A DNA stretch of 37,418 nucleotides from an uncultured Faecalibacterium sp. GTDB lineage: Bacteria > Bacillota > Clostridia > Oscillospirales > Ruminococcaceae. The stretch is taken from NCBI GenBank assembly GCA_904394215.1, contig CAJFNF010000019.1, positions 1-37,418 of the forward strand, given 5' to 3'. Position 1 is the first letter of the stretch. Each line of letters begins with the position of its first letter. Under the pieces are notes generated by a model that saw nothing but the letters and a program-made list of their open reading frames with translations, was not told the DNA's origin and did no database searches. Both the position numbers and the translations under genes were made by a program. This document shows positions 8,236 to 15,020 of this stretch, in pieces.

Positions 8236-8244
8236 AGTATAGCA
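8236..8244 (-). promoter_or_regulatory. Extended -10 promoter of the arylsulfotransferase gene
   Basis: On the minus strand, TGC followed by TATACT forms an extended -10 about 90 bases before the start codon. The -35 region is poor. Confidence 0.55.
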
Positions 8245-8390
8245 CGCCAAACCTGGATGGAAATGGAAAATCTATGTTTTTTCTGTTGCATTTGTCACAA
8301 AAACAAACTGCCTGGGTGAAATGGGCCTGCACCTGCCTCCCCGGCCTCCCGGTCCGGGCTTCTGATTCCGCCGGTTCCCCGCCGCGCTGC

Positions 8391-8450
8391 ATAAACCGGC
8401 CCGGTCCCAGGGCCCGGCCGGCAGGGGCCCCGGCCGCGCAGCCGGTTTAT
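8391..8450. repeat. Large GC-rich hairpin
   Basis: ATAAACCGGC and GCCGGTTTAT are perfect 10-bp arms enclosing a 40-base core made of further CCGG/GGCCC self-complementary blocks. It lies between two divergent promoters, so neither gene's transcript would contain it. Confidence 0.7.
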
Positions 8451-8503
8451 TTGAGCCTGTTTTTCAGATCCGTCCCGGCATACCCCGGCGGGCAGGTTTT
8501 TTC

Positions 8504-8522
8504 TTTTTATCCCGGATAAAAA
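8504..8522. promoter_or_regulatory. 19-bp palindrome upstream of the coiled-coil protein promoter
   Basis: TTTTTATCC and GGATAAAAA are perfect arms around one C. A further TTATCC follows at 8530-8535. Its position 38 bases before a -35 box suggests an activator or repressor site. Confidence 0.5.
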
Positions 8523-8559
8523 ATAAAACTTATCCCTGAAAAATGTGAAAATTCTTTTT

Positions 8560-8588
8560 TTGACACAAAATGATTGCACTGATATATC
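8560..8588 (+). promoter_or_regulatory. Promoter of the small coiled-coil protein
   Basis: A perfect TTGACA and TATATC are spaced by 17 bases, after a run of T. A second candidate, the extended -10 TGC-TATACT, lies at 8594-8602. Confidence 0.75.
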
Positions 8589-8649
8589 CTTCATGCTATA
8601 CTCATGGTACAGGAACCATTTTTCATATTTTTTCAGGGAGGAACTGACC

Positions 8650-8991
8650 ATGCCAAGACCTAAAGGAAGCAAAAACAAAGTGAAAAATCTGAAGGGCCAT
8701 TCCGCCGCAGATTATGCGGCAGCCCTGGCAGAAAAGAATGCCGAAAAGGATCAGCTGAACGGGGAGATTTCCGCCATTATGGCCCAGATTACAGAGCTGA
8801 AGGAACAGCTGAAATCCAAGAAAGCCGCTGTGAAATCCACCGATAAAGCGATTGAAAAACTGCAGGAAAAACTCTCTGCCGAGCAGGCCAAAGAGGCCCA
8901 GCAGGCCCACAAAGCCGAGATTGATTCCGCCGTCCAGAAACTGATCACCAACGGCGTCAGTGTGGAAGAAATCCTGGAAAAACTCCAGTAA
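8650..8991 (+). CDS. Small basic coiled-coil protein with AT-hook-like N terminus
   Basis: A 113-residue protein. It begins MPRPKGSKNKVKNLKG, a basic stretch with an RPKGS element like AT-hook peptides. Residues about 28-95 form a long Lys/Glu/Gln-rich coiled coil with leucine/isoleucine heptads (ITELKEQLKSKKAAV, AIEKLQEKLSAEQAKEA). The end, VQKLITNGVSVEEILEKL, is a short helical segment. I do not recognise a named family. The plan (DNA-binding head plus dimerising coil) resembles nucleoid-associated or H-NS-like proteins in outline only. The AGGGAGGA site, strong promoter and tandem hairpins suggest an abundant monocistronic mRNA. Confidence 0.75.
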   Translation: MPRPKGSKNKVKNLKGHSAADYAAALAEKNAEKDQLNGEISAIMAQITELKEQLKSKKAAVKSTDKAIEKLQEKLSAEQAKEAQQAHKAEIDSAVQKLITNGVSVEEILEKLQ

Positions 8992-9017
8992 GTTTATTTT
9001 TGATCTCAGGTTGACAG

Positions 9018-9053
9018 CCGCTGCCGGAAGGGTTTCATGCCCGCCGGCAGCGG
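9018..9053 (+). repeat. Hairpin after the coiled-coil gene
   Basis: CCGCTGCCGG pairs with CCGGCAGCGG around a 16-base loop. The following TATATTTC is a weak U-tract. It may stabilise or partly terminate the transcript before the stronger terminator at 9068. Confidence 0.6.
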
Positions 9054-9067
9054 TATATTTCTACCAT

Positions 9068-9114
9068 AAAAAGGCCCGTATTTTTTCGACTGGCGAAAAA
9101 ATACGGGCTTTTTT
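9068..9114. terminator. Strong bidirectional terminator
   Basis: GCCCGTATTTTTTCG and its exact complement form a 15-bp stem around ACTGG, flanked by A5 on one side and T6 on the other. It serves the coiled-coil gene (+) and the convergent MarR/membrane-protein unit (-). Confidence 0.93.
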
Positions 9115-9177
9115 GTTACAGGCGCGCGGTGCGGAAAGAAGGGACACATCCCGCGCCCGGGAAACCATAGCGGTATG

Positions 9178-9501
9178 TTACTGCAGCTGGCTCCACTGGC
9201 TCTTGATGAACAGGCCGGTGATGACGGGCACCAGGGCCGAGCCGATCAGGGACATCAGGATGCTCATGGCGCCCAGCTGGGCGAAGTTCTGGCTGGCGCC
9301 CACCACAAAGGAGCCCACAGCGCACACGCACATGATCACAAAGCCGGCCTTGCGCTGGCCGAACAGCAGCATGCACAGGCCGATGATGGAAATCACAGCG
9401 ATGCCCACCGACAGCCAGCGGCCCTCGGACAGGTTCAGGCCGGTGGTGCACACGCACATCACCAGGGCAATCCACAGCCAAATTTTCGAAGCTTTGCTCA
9501 T
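9178..9501 (-). CDS. Small multi-pass membrane protein of unknown function
   Basis: A 107-residue protein with four hydrophobic segments (about residues 6-22, 29-46, 51-67 and 77-99). A short cytoplasmic FGQRKAG turn separates the second and third. It contains three cysteines in membrane segments. No family is recognised. It lies 56 bases after the MarR gene on the same strand, shares its promoter and ends at a common terminator. It is therefore probably under that regulator's control, as with small membrane or efflux proteins next to MarR genes. AGGAGG precedes the ATG. Confidence 0.75.
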   Translation of the reverse strand: MSKASKIWLWIALVMCVCTTGLNLSEGRWLSVGIAVISIIGLCMLLFGQRKAGFVIMCVCAVGSFVVGASQNFAQLGAMSILMSLIGSALVPVITGLFIKSQWSQLQ

Positions 9502-9557
9502 AGGGTAAATCCTCCTGTTGTTTCAATCACACATAAAACGGAATCGGGACAGCGGGT

Positions 9558-10022
9558 TTACGGCTGTCTTTTGGGGAACCCGCCGGAAGCCATGGCTTCT
9601 GCGGCCTCCCGGGGGAGCGGCCTGCTGTTCCGGGCAACCTTCTGCAGCAGGGCAAACAAAGTCTGGCGCTCCTCTTCGTTCAGCACGGCCAGGCGCTGGC
9701 TGTCCCAGTCAAAAAAGACCTGGTGACTGACGGCAAAGGCCTCCTGGCCCTTGTCGGTCAGATGCAGCTGATAGCGCCGGCCCACCTTTTCCTTGGTGAG
9801 GAAGCCGCTGTCCACCAGTTTGGTGATGCAGCGCTGGGAATGTCCCCAGTCCAGATGCAGGTTCTGGGTCAAGTCCGAGGGGGTGGCGCCCGGATGTTTG
9901 CCCACATAGATCAAGAAAAACAACAGTCCGAAATGCAGTCCCATCTTTTCCAGCTTCTCACTGGTATATGCGGTGAAATCCCGGTATAGAACGGACGAAT
10001 AATAGGCGAGGGTGTTAAACAT
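9558..10022 (-). CDS. MarR-family transcriptional regulator
   Basis: A 154-residue protein with a MarR winged-helix layout: a helical N terminus, then TPSDLTQNLHLDWGHSQRCITKLVDSGFLTKE (helix-turn-helix) and the wing VGRRYQLHLTDKG. A dimerisation helix (LNEEERQTLFALLQKVA) follows. It is first in a two-gene unit with a small membrane protein. Two matching 17-bp inverted repeats cover its own -10 and -35 boxes, so autorepression is very likely. The ligand is unknown. GGAAAGGAGCG precedes the ATG. Confidence 0.88.
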   Translation of the reverse strand: MFNTLAYYSSVLYRDFTAYTSEKLEKMGLHFGLLFFLIYVGKHPGATPSDLTQNLHLDWGHSQRCITKLVDSGFLTKEKVGRRYQLHLTDKGQEAFAVSHQVFFDWDSQRLAVLNEEERQTLFALLQKVARNSRPLPREAAEAMASGGFPKRQP

Positions 10023-10041
10023 GGGTTCGCTCCTTTCCTTT

Positions 10042-10058
10042 ACTTGACGAGATCAAGT
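10042..10058. promoter_or_regulatory. MarR operator, site 2 (over the -10 box)
   Basis: A perfect inverted repeat, ACTTGA-N5-TCAAGT, overlapping the -10 hexamer of the MarR promoter. Confidence 0.75.
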
Positions 10059-10084
10059 ATACAGGATTTATTTGACTTTGTCAA
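10056..10084 (-). promoter_or_regulatory. Promoter of the MarR-membrane protein unit
   Basis: On the minus strand, a perfect TTGACA (10079-10084) and TATACT (10056-10061) are spaced by 17 bases. Both boxes overlap inverted repeats, so a bound dimer at either site would exclude polymerase. Confidence 0.88.
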
Positions 10085-10086
10085 GT
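10070..10086. promoter_or_regulatory. MarR operator, site 1 (over the -35 box)
   Basis: An inverted repeat with the same half-site as site 2 (minus strand ACTTGAC-AAA-GTCAAAT). The centres of the two sites are 28 bp apart. Confidence 0.7.
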
Positions 10087-10118
10087 AAAAATCCAAAAAA
10101 ATATTTTTCGCCCTTCCG

Positions 10119-10154
10119 CAAAAAATCCCCCGGGGCTCTGGCTCCCCGGAGGAT
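10119..10154 (-). terminator. Terminator of the cysteine-rich protein gene
   Basis: On the minus strand, ATCCTCCGGGG pairs with CCCCGGGGGAT (one mismatch) around an 8-base loop, followed by six T. Confidence 0.8.
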
Positions 10155-10199
10155 CTTCCCCTTTCCTATCTCAAAAAGCAGGGCCGGTGCGCCGGGGCG

Positions 10200-10589
10200 T
10201 TATGCCTCCTCGTCCGGCTCAGGCTGGGTGACGGGGGGCAGAGGCTGGATGCTGTCGCAGCCGGCGCAGATATCCTGGCTGGAAGCGCCGTTGCAGCTGA
10301 TGTAGCTGTCCCCCACCGTCGCCACTGCGCCGAAGGCCACCGGCACAGCCACACAGATGTTCTGGCTGATGGTGAAGAAGCAGGACCCGTTCTTCACCCC
10401 GTCGCAGGTCTCGCGGCCGGGGGTGACGATGGGGTCGCCGCAGCACTTGGTGACGGTGGCGCCCGCCTCGGCGAAGGGGGTCACCGTCACCGGCACGCAG
10501 ACCGACGCCGACTGGTACCCCACCGCCGGGCAGGTCTGTACCTCGCCGGCCTCTGCCGCCCGGACATTGTTGTTGTTTTGATTGCACAT
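10200..10589 (-). CDS. Cysteine-rich protein with an internal repeat, unknown function
   Basis: A 129-residue protein with 11 cysteines (2, 20, 31, 49, 50, 62, 70, 79, 99, 108, 111). The segment from Val30 (VCVPVTVTPFAEAGATVTKC) is echoed from Ile78 (ICVAVPVAFGAVATVGDSYI), each ending C-x-G or CCG, so it appears to be an ancient duplication of a beta-rich unit. The start is Asn-rich and the end is Pro/Glu-rich (QPLPPVTQPEPDEEA). There is no signal peptide or membrane helix. I recall similar unnamed proteins in Clostridia, and the VPVTVTPFA rhythm is reminiscent of spore-coat-associated domains, but I cannot assign one. GAGAGGAGC precedes the ATG. It stands alone with its own terminator. Confidence 0.75.
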   Translation of the reverse strand: MCNQNNNNVRAAEAGEVQTCPAVGYQSASVCVPVTVTPFAEAGATVTKCCGDPIVTPGRETCDGVKNGSCFFTISQNICVAVPVAFGAVATVGDSYISCNGASSQDICAGCDSIQPLPPVTQPEPDEEA

Positions 10590-10671
10590 AGGAAACAGCT
10601 CCTCTCAAAAAAGGTTTGCTGCATTCTATACAGCGGGGCGGGCAAATGTTCCCTGCTTTTCCTGCAAAAGC

Positions 10672-10707
10672 AAAACCGCCCTCCCTGTTTCCAGGGAAGG
10701 CGGTTTT
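10672..10707. terminator. Terminator downstream of tRNA-Thr
   Basis: AAAACCGCC and TCCCTG pair with CAGGGA and GGCGGTTTT (one C-A mismatch) around TTTC. The T-run on the minus strand directly follows the tRNA 3' end; the structure is symmetrical enough to act both ways. Confidence 0.85.
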
Positions 10708-10711
10708 CAGA

Positions 10712-10787
<76 letters not shown>

Positions 10788-10802
10788 GCAACTGCGAGGT
10801 GT

Positions 10803-10831
10803 ATTATAGCATACTCCGCCCGGCTTTGCAA
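10803..10831 (-). promoter_or_regulatory. Promoter of tRNA-Thr
   Basis: On the minus strand, TTGCAA (10826-10831) and a perfect TATAAT (10803-10808) are spaced by 17 bases, 15 bases before the mature tRNA 5' end. Confidence 0.82.
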
Positions 10832-10908
10832 GAGGGAATATCAAGTTTTTTCAAAATTTATTTTCCTCCTCCCGGGGGCGCTGTTCCCGCCCGGCTTGGG
10901 GCACAGCA

Positions 10909-10938
10909 AAAGGGCGCACCCTTTCGGATGCGCCCTTT
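10909..10938 (-). terminator. Terminator at the end of the phage cassette
   Basis: A perfect 10-bp stem (AAAGGGCGCA/TGCGCCCTTT) with a 10-base loop, followed on the minus strand by TTTTGCT, 18 bases after the stop codon of the last cassette gene. Confidence 0.88.
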
Positions 10939-10955
10939 CGGCCGGATCGCCGGGC

Positions 10956-12227
10956 TCAGCCCTTCCGCATGGAGTCGAACATATCTTTGATCTCGTCGAT
11001 GCTATACCCCAGCGACCGCATGTTCCGTGCAAAGGTCAGGTAGTCCATCCCGCTGCTGGAAGCTGCCGTCCCCGAAGAGCCGGTGCTGCCCGAGCTCTTG
11101 CTGGAGCTGGAACTGCCCGAGCTCTTGCTGGAGCTGCCTGAGGAAGCGGAGCGGGCCGCAGCCTTTGCGCTGGCCGCGGCGGCCTCCTGCTGGGCCTGGG
11201 TCCGCTTGAGGTCCCATTCGCCCTGGGCGATGGCCAGCTTCTGGCTGGTGACCTGGTTGTCGAACCGCTGCTGTTCCAGGGCATCCTGGTACTGCTGGGC
11301 GGCCACCTGGTACTCGTACTGCTGCTGGTCCAGGCTGTCCTGCCGCAGCTGCTCCTGCATCTGCTGGTCCCAGGCGGTGTCGGCCCGGTCGGCCTCGTAG
11401 TCCCGGCGGTCGGCATACATGCCGTAGCCCGCCTGGGCCAGGGTGCTGAACAGGGAGCCCAGGCCGGTGGTGCCGCTGATGGCCAGCTGGACCGCATTGC
11501 CCACCATGCCCAGCACGCTCATGATGTTGTTGAAGCCCTGCTGGCGCCGGGCCGCCGCCGCCTCCTCCTGCTGGGTGTAATAGCCGTAGAGGGTGTCCAG
11601 GTTGGACAGGTAGTCGGTGTACTGGGCATAGTCCTGGGCATAGGCGTTCTGGTAGGCGTCCTGCTTCTGCCCCAGCTGGGTGTAGTAGTCGTCCAGCTGG
11701 CGGTAGTACAGATCCTGGGCGTTCTGTTCCTGGGTATTCAGGGCGTCGATCTGGTTCATCAGCAGGTCGCCCTCGCTGGTGTAACTGTCCAGGGCCAGGT
11801 TGTACAGGGTGGGGATCACGCTGTTCAGCCCGTTCATCTGCTGCTGGTAGGCCTGCTGGGCCGCGCTGGTGGCATAGCTGGAGCCATAGCCGCCGGTGAG
11901 GGATGCCGCCTGGGCGGCGGCGTCGGTGCTGGCGTCGTGGGCGTTCTGGCGGTAGGCCTGGGCGTACTGCTTGTACAGCGGGTCCGAGGCATAGTCATAG
12001 GAAAATTCTTCCCGGGACATGGCCTGGTTCAGCAGGCTGTTGATCTGTCCCTGATACTGGCTCTGGTAGGCATCGGGCCGGCTGTCCTGCCAGGCCTCCA
12101 GGTCGCTGGCCGCGCTGCTCACCGCGGCGCTGGGCTTGTACTGGGCCGAAGCCAGTGCCTGCTGCACCGCCGCCTTGCTCCCAAGGCCCTCGGTGCTGTA
12201 GGCGTCTTTTTTACGGTTGGTCGCCAT
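10956..12227 (-). CDS. Probable phage ejection (internal virion) protein
   Basis: A 423-residue protein rich in Gln, Ala, Tyr and Ser. Residues about 40-225 and 265-355 are long helical, coiled-coil-like segments with many Tyr-Gln repeats. Between them (about 228-265) lies a hydrophobic Gly-rich stretch (IMSVLGMVGNAVQLAISG) that could enter a membrane. A low-complexity Ser/Gly/Lys linker (about 366-395) precedes a conserved-looking tail (LTFARNMRSLGYSIDEIKDM). This composition and its place after the tail genes match podovirus ejection/pilot proteins that pass through the portal with DNA. No homologue is named; the call is by architecture and position. Confidence 0.6.
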   Translation of the reverse strand: MATNRKKDAYSTEGLGSKAAVQQALASAQYKPSAAVSSAASDLEAWQDSRPDAYQSQYQGQINSLLNQAMSREEFSYDYASDPLYKQYAQAYRQNAHDASTDAAAQAASLTGGYGSSYATSAAQQAYQQQMNGLNSVIPTLYNLALDSYTSEGDLLMNQIDALNTQEQNAQDLYYRQLDDYYTQLGQKQDAYQNAYAQDYAQYTDYLSNLDTLYGYYTQQEEAAAARRQQGFNNIMSVLGMVGNAVQLAISGTTGLGSLFSTLAQAGYGMYADRRDYEADRADTAWDQQMQEQLRQDSLDQQQYEYQVAAQQYQDALEQQRFDNQVTSQKLAIAQGEWDLKRTQAQQEAAAASAKAAARSASSGSSSKSSGSSSSSKSSGSTGSSGTAASSSGMDYLTFARNMRSLGYSIDEIKDMFDSMRKG

Positions 12228-12242
12228 CAGGCTCCCCCTTTC

Positions 12243-12434
12243 TCACTGTCCGTTCCCCTGGAGCTGGCTGCGGAGCCCCTCCGAGAGGTTGTCGGTGTCA
12301 ATGTTGGTCAATACGTACTGCAGTTGTTCCTGCATCTGGTAGAGGTAGTTGCGGATCACCCGCGCATCCTCCGGGTTCATGCTGCTGCTCAGCCGGGGCA
12401 GGCCCAGCTTGCTCAGCCCTGCAATGCTTGCCAT
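12243..12434 (-). CDS. Small phage virion-associated protein, unknown function
   Basis: A 63-residue protein, MASIAGLSKLGLPRLSSSMN followed by a helix (PEDARVIRNYLYQMQEQLQYVLTN) that looks able to form a coiled coil or oligomer, then a polar end. It lies between the nozzle-like and ejection-protein genes, with AAAGGAGC before the ATG. Its constant place next to ejection proteins in similar Clostridia clusters (from memory) suggests a small tail or ejection-complex part. No enzymatic motif is present. Confidence 0.7.
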   Translation of the reverse strand: MASIAGLSKLGLPRLSSSMNPEDARVIRNYLYQMQEQLQYVLTNIDTDNLSEGLRSQLQGNGQ

Positions 12435-12451
12435 AGGCAATGCTCCTTTCG

Positions 12452-14323
12452 TTACAGGCCGCCCTTGGCGTTGGCGAAGGTGCGGCTGATGCTGCGCAGG
12501 GTCACCTGGCCGGTGCCGTTGATCCGGAACCGGATGGTGTCGTGGCGCCGGGGCACCAGGGGAATGCACAGCTTTTCCTTTTCATCCCGGGCCAGGGCCG
12601 AGGCCAGCTTTTCCCAGGGGCCGCCGTCGCAGCTGGCCCACACTTCCAGCCAGGTGCCGGGCTGGGCGTCCAGCCGCAGCACCACCCTGGAGAGGTATTT
12701 GTCCTCGGTCTGGTCCAGGCCGATGTCCCCTGTCACCAGCTGGAAGGGGATTTCAGCCTCTGCCCGGCCGGTTTCCCCGGCCAGGACGGCGTCCTCGTCC
12801 CGGGCCGGCCCTGCCGCCCAGAGGGCGGTGCCGTCCCAGAGATAGAGCTGCCGGCCGCTGGACAGCATTTCCAGCTGTTCCCCGCTGCCGGGGTCCTCCT
12901 GGTTCCACAGGCCCCGCTCGGTGTCGTACACCAGCAGCCGGCCCTTTCCGCCGGCCCACAGGCACAGGTAGTACCGGCCGTCCAGCCAGCCCCCCACCGC
13001 CCGCTGGGCTTCGGCCAGGCCGCCGGCGTCCAGCACGCTGGACACCTTCACCGGCAGGCTGCCGTCCCAGGCCATCACCCCTTCGGGGGAGAGGTAATAC
13101 AGCGTCTCGTTGAGGACGCAGAGGCTGTCGGCGGCGTATTTGGCCACCCCGCGGCACCGCAGGGAGCTGAGCTGGAAGTCCGAGGGCTTGGTGCCGCACA
13201 GCTTGTGGAGGCTGTTTTCCTTGAAGAACAGCACGTAGCCCATGCAGGTGGCGGCGCCGGTAAAGTTGCCGTCGCTGCCCACCGTCACCGCATAGCTGTC
13301 GGCAGCGGTGTTCCGGTAGGAGAACCAGTTGGTGGGATCCCCCAGCTTGCAGGCGTAGATCTGGTTGTCCCCGCTGGCGCAGCCCCACACCCGGTTGTCG
13401 CACTCGGTGAGGAAATCCATGTCGGGCACCCGCCGGGTGCACTGAAGGGCCTTGTCCACCGTGTAGGACTGGGTAGTGTTGCCGTCCAGGCTGGTCCAGA
13501 CCGCCTGCCGGCCGGTCTGGACCAGCCGCCCGTAAAAGTGCTCGCCGCCGGGGGTCACCTGGACCATCAGCCAGTCCTCGCTGACCTTGTAGAGGATCTT
13601 CTCCCCGTCCAGGTCTTCGCAGACGTCGGCGGCGGCAGCGGCGCTGCCCTCCACCGTCACGGTGTCCCACTCTGCAAAGTCCTTGCCGATGCCCTCGGCG
13701 TTGATCCGGCAGTAGTCCAACGTCACCGAGGTCCACCGCTCCAGGGAGCTGCTGTAGATTTTCAGCACCCCGTCGGCGTTCCAGGGGCTGGAGGCGCTCT
13801 CCACCTTCAGGAACACCTGGCCGTCCTCGGGATTTTCCGGCTCGGTGCCGCCCCAGCTGGTGACGGTGTAGGTTTTGCCGTCGGCGTCGCAGGGCATCAT
13901 CTCCACGGCGTCGCCCCCGCCGCCCCAGGAAGCCCCCAGGGCGGTCAGGGTGTGATCGGCGGTGTCAAAAGCTTGTTTGTCGGGGAAGATCAGCACCTGG
14001 GTACCGATGCCCACCAGGGTTTTCCGCCCCGGTTCCAGCACCCCGCTGAGGGTCACCGGCTCTTCCCCGCTGTCGGGGGTGTAGGTCAGGTCCCCCTGCC
14101 GGATCAGCAGAAAGCCGTTCAGGTGGTACATCCCGTCCACGCCGGTGAGCTCCTGCAGCTTGCGGCGGGGCATCCGGGTGGACAAGGCCGGGAAATCCCG
14201 GCTGGAAAAGTTTTCTCCCGCCGCATACTCCGCCTCGGTGCATCCGAAGGTCTCGTTCAGCCCGCCAAAGACGCGGGTCTGTTTGCTGCTGTTTTTCAGC
14301 CCAGGCAGTTCAGGAAGATACAT
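12452..14323 (-). CDS. Probable phage tail nozzle / tail tube protein
   Basis: A 623-residue, beta-rich protein with no membrane segment. It shows repeated blade-like strand patterns with aromatic ends (YLCLWAGGKGRLLVYDTERG, LYLWDGTALWAAG, VLFFKENSLHKLCG), suggesting a beta-propeller as in the nozzle proteins of T7-like (gp12) and P22-like (gp10) podoviruses. Those cap the short tail and hold DNA in the capsid. It follows the head-tail adaptor gene, the usual position. AAAGGAGG precedes the ATG. The fold is inferred from patterning; a profile search or structure prediction would settle it. Confidence 0.6.
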   Translation of the reverse strand: MYLPELPGLKNSSKQTRVFGGLNETFGCTEAEYAAGENFSSRDFPALSTRMPRRKLQELTGVDGMYHLNGFLLIRQGDLTYTPDSGEEPVTLSGVLEPGRKTLVGIGTQVLIFPDKQAFDTADHTLTALGASWGGGGDAVEMMPCDADGKTYTVTSWGGTEPENPEDGQVFLKVESASSPWNADGVLKIYSSSLERWTSVTLDYCRINAEGIGKDFAEWDTVTVEGSAAAAADVCEDLDGEKILYKVSEDWLMVQVTPGGEHFYGRLVQTGRQAVWTSLDGNTTQSYTVDKALQCTRRVPDMDFLTECDNRVWGCASGDNQIYACKLGDPTNWFSYRNTAADSYAVTVGSDGNFTGAATCMGYVLFFKENSLHKLCGTKPSDFQLSSLRCRGVAKYAADSLCVLNETLYYLSPEGVMAWDGSLPVKVSSVLDAGGLAEAQRAVGGWLDGRYYLCLWAGGKGRLLVYDTERGLWNQEDPGSGEQLEMLSSGRQLYLWDGTALWAAGPARDEDAVLAGETGRAEAEIPFQLVTGDIGLDQTEDKYLSRVVLRLDAQPGTWLEVWASCDGGPWEKLASALARDEKEKLCIPLVPRRHDTIRFRINGTGQVTLRSISRTFANAKGGL

Positions 14324-14335
14324 GGAACCCCTCCT

Positions 14336-14716
14336 TTACCACCGCATCCGCCGGGGGGCGGATTTGAATCTGCGCCGCAGCCAGACTGCGAACTCCCCCA
14401 GCGTCGCGTTGCACCGGGCCATCTCGCCGCCGTAGCGGTCGTTTTCCCCCAGGGCCGCGTCCATCATGGCGCACAGATAGTGGGGGTATACCCCGTCAAA
14501 GGGGAAGGGCACCAGCAATTCTGCCCCGTCGGCCAGCTGGCCGTCCCAGAGCAGATCTGCCCCCACGCCGCCGAAGCCCTTGGCGCCGGCGGCCTCCACC
14601 AGCCGGACCCGGATCTCGCCGTCCTGCCGGCGCAGCCAGTTTTTCATGGTTTCTTCGTCCATCTCGCAGCCCGGGCGCAGTGCCCTGGCCTGACGGATCG
14701 CCTCGCCTGCCGTCAT
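14336..14716 (-). CDS. Probable head-tail adaptor (connector) protein
   Basis: A 126-residue, mostly helical protein. It begins MTAGEAIRQARALRPGCEMD, has a middle strand part (IRVRLVEAAG) and ends in two helices (YPHYLCAMMDAALGENDRYG, TLGEFAVWLRRRF). The helix order and the position between capsid and nozzle genes fit the P22 gp4 / HK97 gp6-type adaptor that docks beneath the portal. The ATG at 14716 was chosen because AAAGGAGG is 7 bases upstream; an in-frame TTG two codons earlier has poor spacing. The last residues are strongly basic (RRRFKSAPRRMRW), suiting contact with DNA or portal. Confidence 0.6.
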   Translation of the reverse strand: MTAGEAIRQARALRPGCEMDEETMKNWLRRQDGEIRVRLVEAAGAKGFGGVGADLLWDGQLADGAELLVPFPFDGVYPHYLCAMMDAALGENDRYGGEMARCNATLGEFAVWLRRRFKSAPRRMRW

Positions 14717-14783
14717 CTGCAAGCCTCCTTTCTTGGAAAAAAGCCCGGCACACCGGACCGAGGGCTGTGCCGGGCTGATTCAA

Positions 14784-14999
14784 TTACTTCCCTGCTGCGT
14801 CCTCTGCCGCTGCAATGCGGGCAGCGGTCAGATCATCCTGGCGCTGGCTGTGTTCCAGCACCTCGGCCACAGCCTTGGGCACTTCCACATCCACGCCCCG
14901 GCGGATCTTGTAGTTGACGCCGTTGACGCTGACAAACAGGTCGCCCTTGTAGCGGCCGTTGTCCTTGAACAGGCGGATGCGTACCTTGTCTTCACTCAT
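14784..14999 (-). CDS. Small capsid-associated phage protein
   Basis: A 71-residue protein: a beta-rich first half (DKVRIRLFKDNGRYKGDLFVSV) and a helical second half (VPKAVAEVLEHSQRQDDLTA). It lies directly after the major capsid gene with a strong GGAAAGGAG site. Genes of this size at this place often encode capsid decoration, head-fibre or head-completion parts. No specific family is recognised. Confidence 0.6.
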   Translation of the reverse strand: MSEDKVRIRLFKDNGRYKGDLFVSVNGVNYKIRRGVDVEVPKAVAEVLEHSQRQDDLTAARIAAAEDAAGK

Positions 15000-15020
15000 G
15001 GGCCTTGTCTCCTTTCCTCA

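Larger units (their letters stand above)
8245..8559. other. Gene-free region between divergent promoters
   Basis: No convincing gene. It holds a large GC-rich hairpin (8391-8450) and an AT-rich palindrome (8504-8522), listed separately. Reading frames here lack ribosome-binding sites. Confidence 0.6.

Noticed and set aside
8178-8519. A 113-residue plus-strand reading frame between the sulfotransferase and coiled-coil genes
   Set aside because: It covers a promoter and the large hairpin, has no ribosome-binding site, and its residue mix follows the GC-rich DNA rather than a protein.
11083-11160. Repetitive GAGCTCTTGCTGGAGCTG blocks as a repeat array or CRISPR
   Set aside because: They encode the Ser/Gly/Lys linker of the ejection-like protein; no regular spacers. 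No CRISPR array was seen anywhere in the window.
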